Below are positions 8,322 to 17,178 of a DNA stretch of 49,832 bases, piece by piece. Below the pieces are notes generated by a model, which saw only the letters and a program-made list of their open reading frames with translations, searched no databases and was not told the origin of the DNA. The number at the start of each line of letters is the position of its first letter. The stretch's first letter is position 1. The position numbers were made by a program, and so were the translations under genes. Origin of the DNA: an uncultured Clostridia bacterium (GTDB lineage Bacteria > Bacillota > Clostridia > TANB77 > CAG-508); the NCBI GenBank assembly GCA_947623555.1, contig CANQGW010000008.1, positions 1 through 49,832 of the forward strand, written 5' to 3'.

Positions 8322-9944
8322 ATGGAAAGAAAACAACCCCTTGGAATAGAGCTTGTAAAAAGAAGGATTGTTAGAGAAGCAGATATTGAGCAAGCATTAG
8401 ATTACCAGAAGGATCATCCGAGAAAAAAAATTGGTGATATTATTAATATATTAGGTCTTTGTGATCCAAATGTGCTAATTAATGCTATTGGTGAAATATT
8501 AGATGAGAATGCTATTTATTTAACAGAACGAGATTTAAAAATATCTATAACAGATTATATTTCTTTAGATTTAATAAAGCAAAATAAAGCCATTCCATTT
8601 GAAATTAATTCAGGTAAAATAAAGGTATGTTTTGCAGATACTACTAATAAAAGGTCAGTAGAAGTTGTTAGACTTTTATTATTAAATAAAGGGCTAATAA
8701 TGGAAAAATATATTACTTTTGAAAGTAATATAGATGCAATAATTGATTCTTTTGAAGGAGTGGCAACTGAAAATATAAATGCAGATGCTGATATATCTGG
8801 ATTAGTAGATAGTATTATTAAAACTGCAATGGAAAAAAGGGCTAGTGATATACACATAGAGCCATTAGAGAACAATGTTAGAGTTAGGTACAGAATAGAT
8901 GGTGGATTAATTACAGCCGTACAAATAAATAAAGATAAACAAGCACAATTAATAGGTAGATTAAAAGCAATATCTAACATGCATCAAGAAAAGCAAGAGC
9001 CCCAAGATGGTAGAATACTTAACTACCCTGATTACAATATTCGTGTATCATCACAAAAGAATGTTTACGGAGAAAAATTTGTATTAAGGTTATTAAAGAA
9101 AAACGAAGACATAAGGCAAATTTTTGATTTAGGATTTCCAGAAGATGAAGAATTAGTTAGAAATAGTTTTAACAAAAGGAACAGCATTACAATTATAGCT
9201 GCCCCAACTGGTGAAGGAAAAACTACAACTCTTTATAGTATTATAGATTATTTAAATAATCCACAAATAAATATTACTACAATTGAAGATCCAGTTGAAA
9301 TTAGAATTAATGGCCTAAACCAAATTGAAATAGATGCTAAAACTAGTTTTTCAGATTCTTTAAGAACAGTATTAAGGCAAGACCCTGATATTATATTAGT
9401 AGGAGAAATTCGTGACAAGGAAACAGCAGAAATAGCAATGCAAGCAGGACAAACTGGTCATTATGTATTATCTACAATACATACAATTGATAGTGTAGAG
9501 GTTATTACAAGGCTTCGTAAAATGGGTATATCTAATTATGATATTGCAAGTATTTTAGCAACTTCTGTATCACAAAGGTTGGTAAGAAGGGTTTGTAAAC
9601 ATTGTGCAAAAGAAAGAGATTTTAATGAAAAAGAAATAGAAATAATTACAAAAATTAGTGAAAAATACAATATGAACTTTGACTTAAAAGGTAAAAAAAC
9701 TTATGAAACAGTAGGATGCAAATATTGTAATCAAAGTGGTTATTTAGATAGAATTGGTATTTTTGAAGTATTAAATATTAATGATGAACTTAAGGAACTA
9801 ATCTCTAAAGACTGTTCTAGTATGGAAATTAGGAAAAAGGCTTTAGAATCAGGATATAAGCCACTTGTTGTAGATGGAATAAAAAAAGTAATAGATGGAG
9901 TTACTACTTTAGATGAAATAAACAATAAGCTAATAATTTATTAA
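8322..9944 (+). CDS. pilB: Type IV pilus extension ATPase PilB (GspE family)
   Basis: Hexameric cytoplasmic ATPase that powers pilus extension. The N-terminal 150 residues look like an MshEN/GspE N-domain (LGIELVKRRIVREADIEQAL). The catalytic domain has Walker A APTGEGKTTT near residue 293, Walker B ILVGEIRDKETAEIA near 358 and a His box STIHTIDS. A CxxC...CxxC zinc element (CKHC near 425, CKYC near 467) is typical of PilB and absent in PilT. 540 aa is normal. AAAGGAGA precedes the ATG. Confidence 0.95.
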   Translation: MERKQPLGIELVKRRIVREADIEQALDYQKDHPRKKIGDIINILGLCDPNVLINAIGEILDENAIYLTERDLKISITDYISLDLIKQNKAIPFEINSGKIKVCFADTTNKRSVEVVRLLLLNKGLIMEKYITFESNIDAIIDSFEGVATENINADADISGLVDSIIKTAMEKRASDIHIEPLENNVRVRYRIDGGLITAVQINKDKQAQLIGRLKAISNMHQEKQEPQDGRILNYPDYNIRVSSQKNVYGEKFVLRLLKKNEDIRQIFDLGFPEDEELVRNSFNKRNSITIIAAPTGEGKTTTLYSIIDYLNNPQINITTIEDPVEIRINGLNQIEIDAKTSFSDSLRTVLRQDPDIILVGEIRDKETAEIAMQAGQTGHYVLSTIHTIDSVEVITRLRKMGISNYDIASILATSVSQRLVRRVCKHCAKERDFNEKEIEIITKISEKYNMNFDLKGKKTYETVGCKYCNQSGYLDRIGIFEVLNINDELKELISKDCSSMEIRKKALESGYKPLVVDGIKKVIDGVTTLDEINNKLIIY

Positions 9945-9963
9945 TATACATAGGAGGAATATC

Positions 9964-11091
9964 ATGGTTGATATAGATAAGGTTTTAAATGAAGCAATAA
10001 AAAAAGATGCTTCTGATGTGCACTTAATTTTAGGATTAAAACCAATGTTAAGAATTAGAAGAGATTTAGTAGAAGCACAAGGAACAGAACCATTAACAGA
10101 AGAAGATATGATGGACATATATGATTACTTTGTTAGAGGAAATTTGGACAAGGATAAAGTTTTTAAAGAAACCAAAAAATTAGATTCTTCCTATGAATTT
10201 GGAGAAATTAGATTAAGGGTTAATATATCAACATCAGGTGATGTACCAGTTGTTGTATTAAGATTAATAAAAAACGAATTGCCAAGATATGAAGATTTAG
10301 GTGTACCAGATATTGTTAGAAGAATGATGAGTCAGCCACAAGGGTTAGTATTAGTAACTGGTAAAACTAATTCTGGTAAAACTACTACATTAAATGCACT
10401 TATTAATGATATAAATGAAAAGCAAAATAAGAAAATATTAACTTTGGAAAACCCAGTAGAATACAAACACACATCAAAAAAATCTGTTATTGTTCAAAAG
10501 GAAATAGGAGTAGGTAGGGACTGTTTAAGTTATAGTGATGGTGTTAAAAACTCATTAAGAGAAGACTGCGACATTTTAATAATTGGTGAGATTCGTGATA
10601 AAGAAACAATGGAGGCCGCTATTGAAACAGCAGAGGCAGGACATTTAGTAATAGGTACTCTTCATACTAAATCTTGTGCAGAAACAATTGACAGAATGAT
10701 TAACTTCTATGAAGTTAGAGATCAACAAACTATTAAATATTTGGTTGCTTCACTTCTTAAACTTGTAGTATCACAAAGATTACTAAAAGGCAAGGATGAT
10801 TCACTTGTTTTAATACCAGAAGTAATGGTAGTAGATAATATTGTAGCAGGTATGATAAGAAAAGAAAAGATTAGTGTTTCTGAAATTGAGGATGCTATTC
10901 AAAGTAGTAGTGATAAAGGAAGCATTAGTTTAATAAATTCATTAGCACAATTATTTGTAGACGATAAAATTACATTAGATCAAGCTAAATCTCAAATAGA
11001 AGAAAAGAATATAGAAGTTTTAAATAGAACAATTATGCAACTAAAAATTAAAAGGGATAGCCAAAACCGAGTAAAAGATAGCGGTATATAG
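9964..11091 (+). CDS. pilT: Type IV pilus retraction ATPase PilT
   Basis: 375 aa, PilT length. Walker A GKTNSGKTTT lies near residue 131, Walker B DILIIGEIRDKETM near 202, and the AIRNLIRE-like and His motifs appear as IGTLHTKSCAETIDRMI. No zinc cysteines, which separates it from PilB. It drives depolymerisation of the pilus, so twitching or retraction-driven uptake is plausible. It follows pilB by 19 nt with TAGGAGG upstream. Confidence 0.93.
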   Translation: MVDIDKVLNEAIKKDASDVHLILGLKPMLRIRRDLVEAQGTEPLTEEDMMDIYDYFVRGNLDKDKVFKETKKLDSSYEFGEIRLRVNISTSGDVPVVVLRLIKNELPRYEDLGVPDIVRRMMSQPQGLVLVTGKTNSGKTTTLNALINDINEKQNKKILTLENPVEYKHTSKKSVIVQKEIGVGRDCLSYSDGVKNSLREDCDILIIGEIRDKETMEAAIETAEAGHLVIGTLHTKSCAETIDRMINFYEVRDQQTIKYLVASLLKLVVSQRLLKGKDDSLVLIPEVMVVDNIVAGMIRKEKISVSEIEDAIQSSSDKGSISLINSLAQLFVDDKITLDQAKSQIEEKNIEVLNRTIMQLKIKRDSQNRVKDSGI

Positions 11092-11123
11092 AATTAATAC
11101 TTTAATAAAAGGAGGCTGATAAA

Positions 11124-12470
11124 GTGCCAGAGTATATATATAGAGCTGTTACAAAACAGGGGCAAATTGTAAGAAACAAAGTAGAAGGAACAAGTAAACA
11201 AAATTTAATAAAAACATTAAAGAGTAATGAGTTAACCCCTATAGAAGTAGTACAGGTAAGTTATAATAGTAGAAAACCTAAAGTAAATAGAAGAAATACC
11301 ATTAATATTGATGATATTATGAAAACAGCAAATTCGGCTAATATTTTTCAAGGTAAAACAGCAAGTAAACAAACTTTAAGAGAAAAAGTAAGCTTAACTT
11401 TATCAGTAAGCGAAAAAATTACCGTAAGCGATATTATTATTTTTACACAAAACTTTTATTTACTAAAAAAGGCAAACTTTAATAATATTCATGCTTTAAG
11501 CACTATTATTAATAGTACGGATAATATATCTTTTAGAGGTGTTTTAGAAGATATTTTAGCTGGTGTAGAAGCTGGTGAATATATGTATACTACAATGGAA
11601 TATTACTCTAATATATTCCCATATATTTATATAAACATGATTAGAGTAGGAGAACTTTCTGGTTCACTTACTACATCACTAGAACAAGCAGTAAAATATT
11701 TAGAGGATACAACAGCTAGAAATAAAAAAATAAGAAGTATTTTAATACCTAATATTGGACAATTTGTAGCAATATTTGTGTTATTAATTATAGGAACAAT
11801 ATTTGTATTACCAGTAATTGAAGATGTTTTTGCTTCGGTAGGCAGTAGCTCTACACTCCCAGGTATAACATTATGGTTCATGGATTTTGTAGACTGGCTT
11901 ATGATGTATTGGTATGTTCCAGTGTTATTTATTGTAGCTATTGTAGGTGCAGTAATAGGATATATAAATACACCTAAAGGCAAATACAATTGGCATTACT
12001 TTAAATATAAAGCACCTGTATTTGGTAGATTAATATTTGGAATAGATTTTTCAAGATTAATGAGAGCTATGCTTTTAAACTTACAAAATGGCATGAGAAT
12101 TCAAGAGGCTTTGGAAGTTAGTAAAACAGTAGTAAAAAATTATGTAATGTTATCTATGATAGAAACTTCTATAAACAACTTACTTATTGGTGGTTCATGG
12201 ATAGAGCCATTTGAAAATTCAGGATTATGTTCTTCAATGGAAATTGAAATGTTAAAAATAGGTATGCAAACAGATCTTTCTGAAATGATGGAAAAATTAC
12301 TAGACTACATGGATGTAGATATACAACAAAGTTTGGACAGAATCATGAAGGTATTACCAGAAATATCTTACTTATTCGTTGGAATATTATTAATATTCCT
12401 AGTAGTAGTAGTACTTGTACCATGTATCCAATTATACATGGGCGACTGGTTGCTAGATGCTTTAACATAA
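11124..12470 (+). CDS. pilC: Type IV pilus platform protein PilC (GspF family)
   Basis: 448-aa inner-membrane platform on which the motors act. It starts at GTG with AAAGGAGG 8 nt upstream. N-terminal YIYRAVTKQGQIV is the usual GspF opening, then two GspF repeats (about 140-265 and 345-445), each ending in membrane helices (for example LLIIGTIFVLPVIEDVF and VGILLIFLVVVVLVPC). The long linker at residues 55-95 is less conserved. It ends the pilus operon, 14 nt before the ROK kinase. Confidence 0.93.
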   Translation: MPEYIYRAVTKQGQIVRNKVEGTSKQNLIKTLKSNELTPIEVVQVSYNSRKPKVNRRNTINIDDIMKTANSANIFQGKTASKQTLREKVSLTLSVSEKITVSDIIIFTQNFYLLKKANFNNIHALSTIINSTDNISFRGVLEDILAGVEAGEYMYTTMEYYSNIFPYIYINMIRVGELSGSLTTSLEQAVKYLEDTTARNKKIRSILIPNIGQFVAIFVLLIIGTIFVLPVIEDVFASVGSSSTLPGITLWFMDFVDWLMMYWYVPVLFIVAIVGAVIGYINTPKGKYNWHYFKYKAPVFGRLIFGIDFSRLMRAMLLNLQNGMRIQEALEVSKTVVKNYVMLSMIETSINNLLIGGSWIEPFENSGLCSSMEIEMLKIGMQTDLSEMMEKLLDYMDVDIQQSLDRIMKVLPEISYLFVGILLIFLVVVVLVPCIQLYMGDWLLDALT

Positions 12471-12484
12471 AAGGAGCAAAACAA

Positions 12485-13395
12485 ATGAAAGTAGGAATTG
12501 ATTTAGGCGGAAGTCATATAGCAATAGGTTTAGTAAATGAAGATGGAAGCATATTAAAAAAATGGGAAACAGATTTAGATATTAAACAAATTTATGATGC
12601 TGAAAATTTTATAAATGAATATATTTTAAAAGTACTTAAAGAAATAGGGGATTTTTACCCTATTTCTTTAATAGGTATTGCAAGCCCTCGGAAATGCCAT
12701 TAATGGAAAAATAACTAACATAGTAAATTTGAATATTAAGCAATTAGACATAGCAAGTATTATAAAAAAAGAATATGGTGGACCTATAATAGTAAAAAAT
12801 GATGGAAAATGTGCAGCACTAGCAGAAAAAACTTATGGAAGTTTAAAAAGCTATCAAGATGCAGTATTTTTATGCTTGGGTACAGGTATAGGGGGAAGCT
12901 GTTTTGTTCAAGGAAAAGAACTTACACCAATACGAAATTCTGGATTTGAAATAGGTCACATGATTATACAAAAGGACCGGAAACTTGTGTAAATGCGGAA
13001 AAAGAGGGTGCTTTGAAACTTATTGCTCTATGAAAGTATTAAAAAACAACTTAATACAGGCAATGGATCTTAACAAAGATACTTCATCAAAAGAATTATT
13101 AAAAATATTGCAAGAAAATAAATTAGAGCCAGCAGTACAAAATGTAATAAAGGAGTATATAAATAATTTACTTATTGGGCTTTCAAATATAATAGATATA
13201 TTTGAACCACAAGCTATTTGCCTAGGCGGTAGTTTTGTTTATTTTAAAGACGTTATATATACTGACTTATTAAATACGTATAAAGAAAAAAAGTATGTGT
13301 TTAATAAAGAAAATATGCCAGAACTAAAACTAGCTAAACTTGGCAATGATGCGGGAATAATTGGAGCAACCATTGATAAAATGAGCAATATATAA
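12485..13395 (+). CDS. ROK-family sugar kinase read with two +1 shifts at CGG
   Basis: Phosphorylates a sugar, probably glucose, with ATP. ATG at 12485 follows AAAGGAG. In the plain frame it is split in three. Skipping C at 12689 (CCT-C-GGA) and C at 12978 (GAC-C-GGA) yields one 302-aa protein of ROK length. Motifs then fall in order: GIDLGGSH, ASPGN, LGTGIGG, FEIGHM, the zinc signature CKCGKRGC and LGGSF. The second shift lies between the GH and zinc motifs, so both are needed for activity. Substrate is inferred. It is not a pseudogene by other signs: no other lesion. Confidence 0.88.
12689..12691 (+). other. +1 recoding site, CCT-C-GGA (ROK kinase site 1)
   Basis: Zero frame reaches TAA within four codons. 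Skipping 12689 gives Ala-Ser-Pro-Gly, matching the ROK IGxxxPG element. Confidence 0.9.
12978..12980 (+). other. +1 recoding site, GAC-C-GGA (ROK kinase site 2)
   Basis: Zero frame reaches TAA after three codons. Skipping 12978 restores the ROK zinc motif CKCGKRGC in frame. It is the only site with C rather than T before CGG. Confidence 0.9.
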
Positions 13396-13484
13396 GTAAA
13401 CCATAATTTTTTCTATACAATAAAAAAATATTGTGATATAATATAAACTATAAAATAATATATCCATAAAGGAGGCAGCAGGCT

Positions 13485-13733
13485 ATGGTTACCATTCGTG
13501 TTTTTGAAATTCGCCGGAATGAGTATAAAGTGGTAAGAAAAGCAGTAGTTGATGAAAGTCTTCTTTCTGCAATTACTACCTATATTTACACAATTGGCGG
13601 AGTTCAAGAAGAAAATGATGAGCCAGCAGAGTATACTTTTCAAGTAAAGGCCCCTTTGTTAGATACAATGGTGGTAAAAGACTTGGAGAGAGACTTGAAA
13701 ATTAAGTTTGTTGCAGAAAAGCCGGAGAGATAA
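13485..13733 (+). CDS. Small protein of unknown function with atypical codon use
   Basis: 82 aa, not recognised. It has a very strong ribosome site (AAAGGAGG) and no membrane segment; charged and beta-rich (VTIRVFEI, YTFQVKAPLLD). Base composition is clearly richer in G+C than neighbours and it uses codons rare here, including CGC followed by an in-frame CGG at codon 11 (13515-13517). A +1 shift there would stop within a few codons, so the CGG must be read in frame if the protein is made. It is monocistronic and ends in its own hairpin. Recent acquisition is inferred. Confidence 0.7.
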   Translation: MVTIRVFEIRRNEYKVVRKAVVDESLLSAITTYIYTIGGVQEENDEPAEYTFQVKAPLLDTMVVKDLERDLKIKFVAEKPER

Positions 13734-13744
13734 TACCTCTCCGG
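13722..13744 (+). terminator. Hairpin overlapping the end of the 82-aa gene
   Basis: CCGGAGAG / CTCTCCGG, a GC-rich 8-bp stem spanning the stop codon, with only a weak T stretch after it. Unusual in this AT-rich DNA and probably carried with the gene. Confidence 0.5.
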
Positions 13745-13753
13745 TCATTTAAT

Positions 13754-13782
13754 TTGACAAATTTTAAAATATAGGTTATAAT
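13754..13782 (+). promoter_or_regulatory. Perfect consensus sigma-A promoter of RNase J
   Basis: TTGACA (13754-13759), exactly 17 bp, TATAAT (13777-13782). It implies a leader of about 305 nt before the RNase J start codon. Confidence 0.85.
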
Positions 13783-13789
13783 AGAAAAC

Positions 13790-14096
13790 AGTTGTTACCA
13801 ATTATGGTAAAGATGAGATTTATATATATTTATTAAAAAAAGAATAAATACTAAATAATAAGGTAAAATTAAAATATGTTTAATGTTCGGGTTTTGTTAA
13901 ACATATATTGTTGTTTTCTTAAACATAAATAAGAAAATATTTTTTAGTGCGTGTAAAAATGATAATAATTTATAAACTAGTAAAATACTATTTTGGCGCA
14001 AGAAAAATAGGATATTTTTTGTGTAATAAAAGTTTTGGTTATTGTTTTAAAATAAAATATATAAATTAATTTATAAAAAAGGAGAGATAAAAATTA
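13790..14096 (+). promoter_or_regulatory. Long structured leader of RNase J
   Basis: No gene is visible in this 300-nt leader. Hairpin 1 pairs 13874-13883 with 13897-13906. Hairpin 2 pairs TTTTCTTA (13914-13921) with TAAGAAAA (13930-13937) and is followed by TATTTTTT, an intrinsic terminator shape. The sequence TTAAACATA occurs at 13897 and again at 13919, so the 5' arm of hairpin 1 could pair with either and disrupt the terminator. Conditional termination or autoregulation is inferred. Confidence 0.5.
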
Positions 14097-15908
14097 ATGA
14101 CAGACGAAAGAGTAATGGGCAAAAGCGAAAAGGAGAGTATAGGACAAATAAAAAGAAAAAACAATTATAGAAAATCGAGAGACGAAAGTGTTGTAAGGCA
14201 AAAGGTTACTAGAACAGTAAGGGAAAGTGAGAAACTAAAATTTGAATTTAAAAAGGAAAATTTAAAAATTATTCCATTAGGTGGGCTAGAAGAAATAGGA
14301 AAAAATATAACTGTTTTTGAGTACGGAAACGAAATAATATTAGTAGACTGTGGTTTAGAGTTCCCAGAAGATGATATGCTAGGAGTAGATTTAGTAATAC
14401 CTGATATAACTTATTTAGAAAGAAACAAGGAAAAGATAAAGGCACTAGTTATTACACATGGTCATGAGGATCATATTGGAGCAATACCATATATATTAAA
14501 ACAAATAAATATTCCTATATATGCAACAAAATTAACGGTTGCTTTAATAAAAAATAAATTAGAAGAACATAATTTGTTAAGAACTACAAAACTTCATGTT
14601 GTAGAACAGGGAAAAACTATTAACTTTGGTAGTATGAAAGTAGAATTTATTAGAAGTAATCATAGTATTCCAGATTCTGTTATGCTTGCTATTCATACAC
14701 CTGTTGGCACTGTTCTTCATACAGGTGACTTTAAAATTGACTATACACCAATTGATGACAAAGTAATAGATTTAGGAAGAATTGCAGAATTAGGAAATAA
14801 GGGCATTTTGGCGCTACTTTCTGATAGTACAAATAGTGAGAGAAAAGGATTTACAATGTCAGAAAGTTCAGTAGGAGAGGTATTTGATAAGTTATTCTTA
14901 AATAATACCAAAAGAATAGTTGTAGCAACATTTGCTTCTAATGTGCACCGTGTACAGCAAATAGTAAATTCTTCTGTAAAATACGGCAGAAAAATTGCAG
15001 TATGTGGAAGAAGCATGATGAATATGATAGAGGCAGCAAGAGAGTTAGGTTATATAGAGGTGCCAGATAACATATTTATTGACATTGACAACATTAAAAA
15101 TTATCGTGATGACCAATTAGTAATTATTACTACAGGAAGCCAAGGCGAGGCTATGTCAGCACTTACCAGAATGGCAAATGGTGATCATAAAAAAGTAACA
15201 ATTACCCCAAATGATATGGTTATTATTTCTGCTACTCCAATTCCTGGTAACGAAAAATTGGTTTCAAAAGTAATAGATGAACTTATGAAAATTGGTGCAA
15301 CTGTTATATATAGTTCATTAGAAGATATTCACGTATCAGGGCATGCTTGCCAAGAAGAGCAAAAATTAATTTTAACATTAGCAAAACCAAAATACTTTAT
15401 GCCAGTTCATGGTGAATACAGGCAACTTATGGCTCATGCAGAAACTGCTAAAAAATTAGGAATAGAGCAAAAGAATATATTTATTATGAACAATGGTAGA
15501 ACATTAGAATTAAATGAAAATGAAGCAAAAATAACTACATCTGTACCAAATGGAAAAGTTTTAGTAGATGGTTTAGGAATAGGTGATGTAGGTAATATTG
15601 TTTTAAGAGATAGGCAACATTTATCACAAGATGGTTTAATTGTTGTTGTTATGACAATGGATAGCCAAACAGGTGAAATTGTGTCAGGACCTGATGTGGT
15701 ATCAAGAGGTTTTGTATATGTTAGAGAGTCTGAAAATTTAATGGATGATGTTAAAAAAGTAGTTAGAGATGAGGCAAAAAAATGTGAACTAAATCACATT
15801 CGCGACTGGACAACTATTAAGTCTAACATTAAAGATGAATTAAGGGACTATATTTTCGAAAGAACTAAAAGAAACCCAATGATTTTACCAATTATAATGG
15901 AAGTATAG
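14097..15908 (+). CDS. rnj: Ribonuclease J
   Basis: Metallo-beta-lactamase/beta-CASP endo- and 5'-3' exoribonuclease of RNA decay and maturation. After a 55-residue basic N-terminal extension the catalytic domain begins at KIIPLGGLEEIGKN. The zinc motif HGHEDH lies near residue 121, beta-CASP motifs include SDSTNSERKGFT and ISATPIPGNE, and the C-terminal domain contains MPVHGEYRQL. 603 aa is slightly longer than the usual 555 because of the extension. GGAGAG precedes the start. It has its own promoter, leader and terminator. Confidence 0.95.
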   Translation: MTDERVMGKSEKESIGQIKRKNNYRKSRDESVVRQKVTRTVRESEKLKFEFKKENLKIIPLGGLEEIGKNITVFEYGNEIILVDCGLEFPEDDMLGVDLVIPDITYLERNKEKIKALVITHGHEDHIGAIPYILKQINIPIYATKLTVALIKNKLEEHNLLRTTKLHVVEQGKTINFGSMKVEFIRSNHSIPDSVMLAIHTPVGTVLHTGDFKIDYTPIDDKVIDLGRIAELGNKGILALLSDSTNSERKGFTMSESSVGEVFDKLFLNNTKRIVVATFASNVHRVQQIVNSSVKYGRKIAVCGRSMMNMIEAARELGYIEVPDNIFIDIDNIKNYRDDQLVIITTGSQGEAMSALTRMANGDHKKVTITPNDMVIISATPIPGNEKLVSKVIDELMKIGATVIYSSLEDIHVSGHACQEEQKLILTLAKPKYFMPVHGEYRQLMAHAETAKKLGIEQKNIFIMNNGRTLELNENEAKITTSVPNGKVLVDGLGIGDVGNIVLRDRQHLSQDGLIVVVMTMDSQTGEIVSGPDVVSRGFVYVRESENLMDDVKKVVRDEAKKCELNHIRDWTTIKSNIKDELRDYIFERTKRNPMILPIIMEV

Positions 15909-15935
15909 GAAAAGTTATTATTTTGTAATAAAAAT

Positions 15936-15968
15936 AAAAAGATAGCTCTTAATGAGCTATCTTTTTTG
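15936..15968 (+). terminator. Terminator after RNase J
   Basis: Stem AAAGATAGCTC / GAGCTATCTTT with loop TTAAT and a T-run. Confidence 0.9.
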
Positions 15969-16075
15969 TCTTCTTTTTGTGTCGCAGTTAACATAAGTTA
16001 CTCGACTTTGTATTTTTATTTTACTATATAATATGCTCGTTGTCAAGTATAATATACAGTTTTTATTAAATTTGA

Positions 16076-16804
16076 TTAATTTTTAATAAATAATTGTTTT
16101 ATTTTATTATTAATTAAATCAAGACTTTTATCAGAAACTCTTATTCCTGATAAAATATCTCCAGTCTTTTGAGGATCATAAATTTTTTGTTTACTTATAG
16201 TTGTTATTTGGCTAACTAATGCAATGCTACCTTTTTTCATTTTTGACATTTCTTCATCTAATTTTTTTATAAAATGGAGTTGCTCTAACACAGTCATTAC
16301 CTCTTGATGAGATACAGTATCGATATTATTTACTTTATGAGACAATTCTAACATTATAGAACTATACTTTTCTTGAAAACTTGAATATATTTCATTTCCA
16401 AGATTAACTTCTGAAAAGTGAGCTTTTTTGCCTTTATCTGAAGTTAATGGGATTACAGTTATTATACCAGAATATAGTGAGTTTTTTTTATCTACTACGA
16501 CGCAATAATGTAATCCTCCTTCTTCGTTTCCTATGTTATATCCCAAATTTACCTTTATAACATCTCCTCTTGAATATGTCTTAAGGAAATCTGGTTTAAA
16601 GTCATCTTCAAATTCTAGCAACCTACAATAATCTTCTAACCAATAAGATAGTTTATCAGCTTTGTCTATTTTTTGAGGATTATTGATATATTTTAATAAT
16701 AGTGTATTTAGTTTCTGCAATGCCATATCTTTATGTAGCATTATTTCATCTTCTGTTTTTTTATAGTTTTCATTTGCTATATTTGATAGCCTATCTGGTT
16801 CCAT
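16076..16804 (-). CDS. PemK/MazF-domain protein with N- and C-terminal extensions
   Basis: 242 aa, about twice the size of MazF. The PemK/MazF barrel starts near residue 80 at RGDVIKVNLGYNIGNEEGGLHYCVVVD and runs through SGIITVIPLTSDKG to MLELSHKVNNIDTVS. The N-terminal 78 residues are helical and charged. The last 60 also look helical. MazF proteins are ribosome-independent mRNA interferases, but the large accessory segments make the activity uncertain. AAAAGGAGG precedes the ATG. No conventional antitoxin gene is next to it. Composition is host-like. Confidence 0.7.
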   Translation of the reverse strand: MEPDRLSNIANENYKKTEDEIMLHKDMALQKLNTLLLKYINNPQKIDKADKLSYWLEDYCRLLEFEDDFKPDFLKTYSRGDVIKVNLGYNIGNEEGGLHYCVVVDKKNSLYSGIITVIPLTSDKGKKAHFSEVNLGNEIYSSFQEKYSSIMLELSHKVNNIDTVSHQEVMTVLEQLHFIKKLDEEMSKMKKGSIALVSQITTISKQKIYDPQKTGDILSGIRVSDKSLDLINNKIKQLFIKN

Positions 16805-16832
16805 GCTTTATTTATCCTCCTTTTCTCATTTT

Positions 16833-16958
16833 CTAATCTACATCTGTAATTATTATTATCTTTTTTATATCAAGATTTTTCAATATATGTTTTTCCAGTC
16901 TGAATATAAAATCTGGTGTTAATTTCGCAACTTTATGAATTAAGCTAACTTTACCCAT
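16833..16958 (-). CDS. Possible 41-aa peptide upstream of the MazF-like gene
   Basis: An open frame of 42 codons starts MGKVSLIHKV, ends at TAG, and is followed 29 nt later by the MazF-like start. No Shine-Dalgarno is seen, and the ATG lies about 10 nt after the -10 box, so it could only be leaderless. It could be a leader peptide, a small antitoxin or chance. Low confidence. Confidence 0.25.
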   Translation of the reverse strand: MGKVSLIHKVAKLTPDFIFRLEKHILKNLDIKKIIIITDVD

Positions 16959-16967
16959 ATAATAATC

Positions 16968-16995
16968 ATTATAACATATTTTTCCATTTTTACAA
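16968..16995 (-). promoter_or_regulatory. Promoter of the MazF-like gene
   Basis: Minus strand TTGTAA (16990-16995), 16-bp spacer, TATAAT (16968-16973). Confidence 0.5.
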
Positions 16996-17036
16996 CAGAC
17001 AAAAATTAAGAAAGATGATTTAAAAACTTATTATAC

Positions 17037-17065
17037 TTGAAAAATGTCAATAATTAATGTATAAT
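17037..17065 (+). promoter_or_regulatory. Promoter of gltX
   Basis: TTGAAA (17037-17042), 17 bp, TATAAT (17060-17065). Divergent from the MazF-like promoter with about 40 bp between the two -35 boxes. Leader about 105 nt; no T-box is recognisable. Confidence 0.65.
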
Positions 17066-17178
17066 AGTAAAGATTTTAATTAATATATAGGTAAATAAAA
17101 ATAAACTTAAAGGTTTTTCTTTTATGAATTTTAATAATAAAATATTTAAAAGTGATAGTAAAGAAAGGAAGAAAAGCA

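Noticed and set aside
12422..12484. Upstream extension of the ROK frame to 12422
   Set aside because: It lies within the end of pilC; the ATG at 12485 has AAAGGAG and begins the conserved MKVGIDLGGS.
12485..13395. ROK kinase, rodA, ftsA and sigE as pseudogenes
   Set aside because: Motifs are intact on both sides of each break, there is no other lesion, and ftsA, rodA and sigE are core functions.
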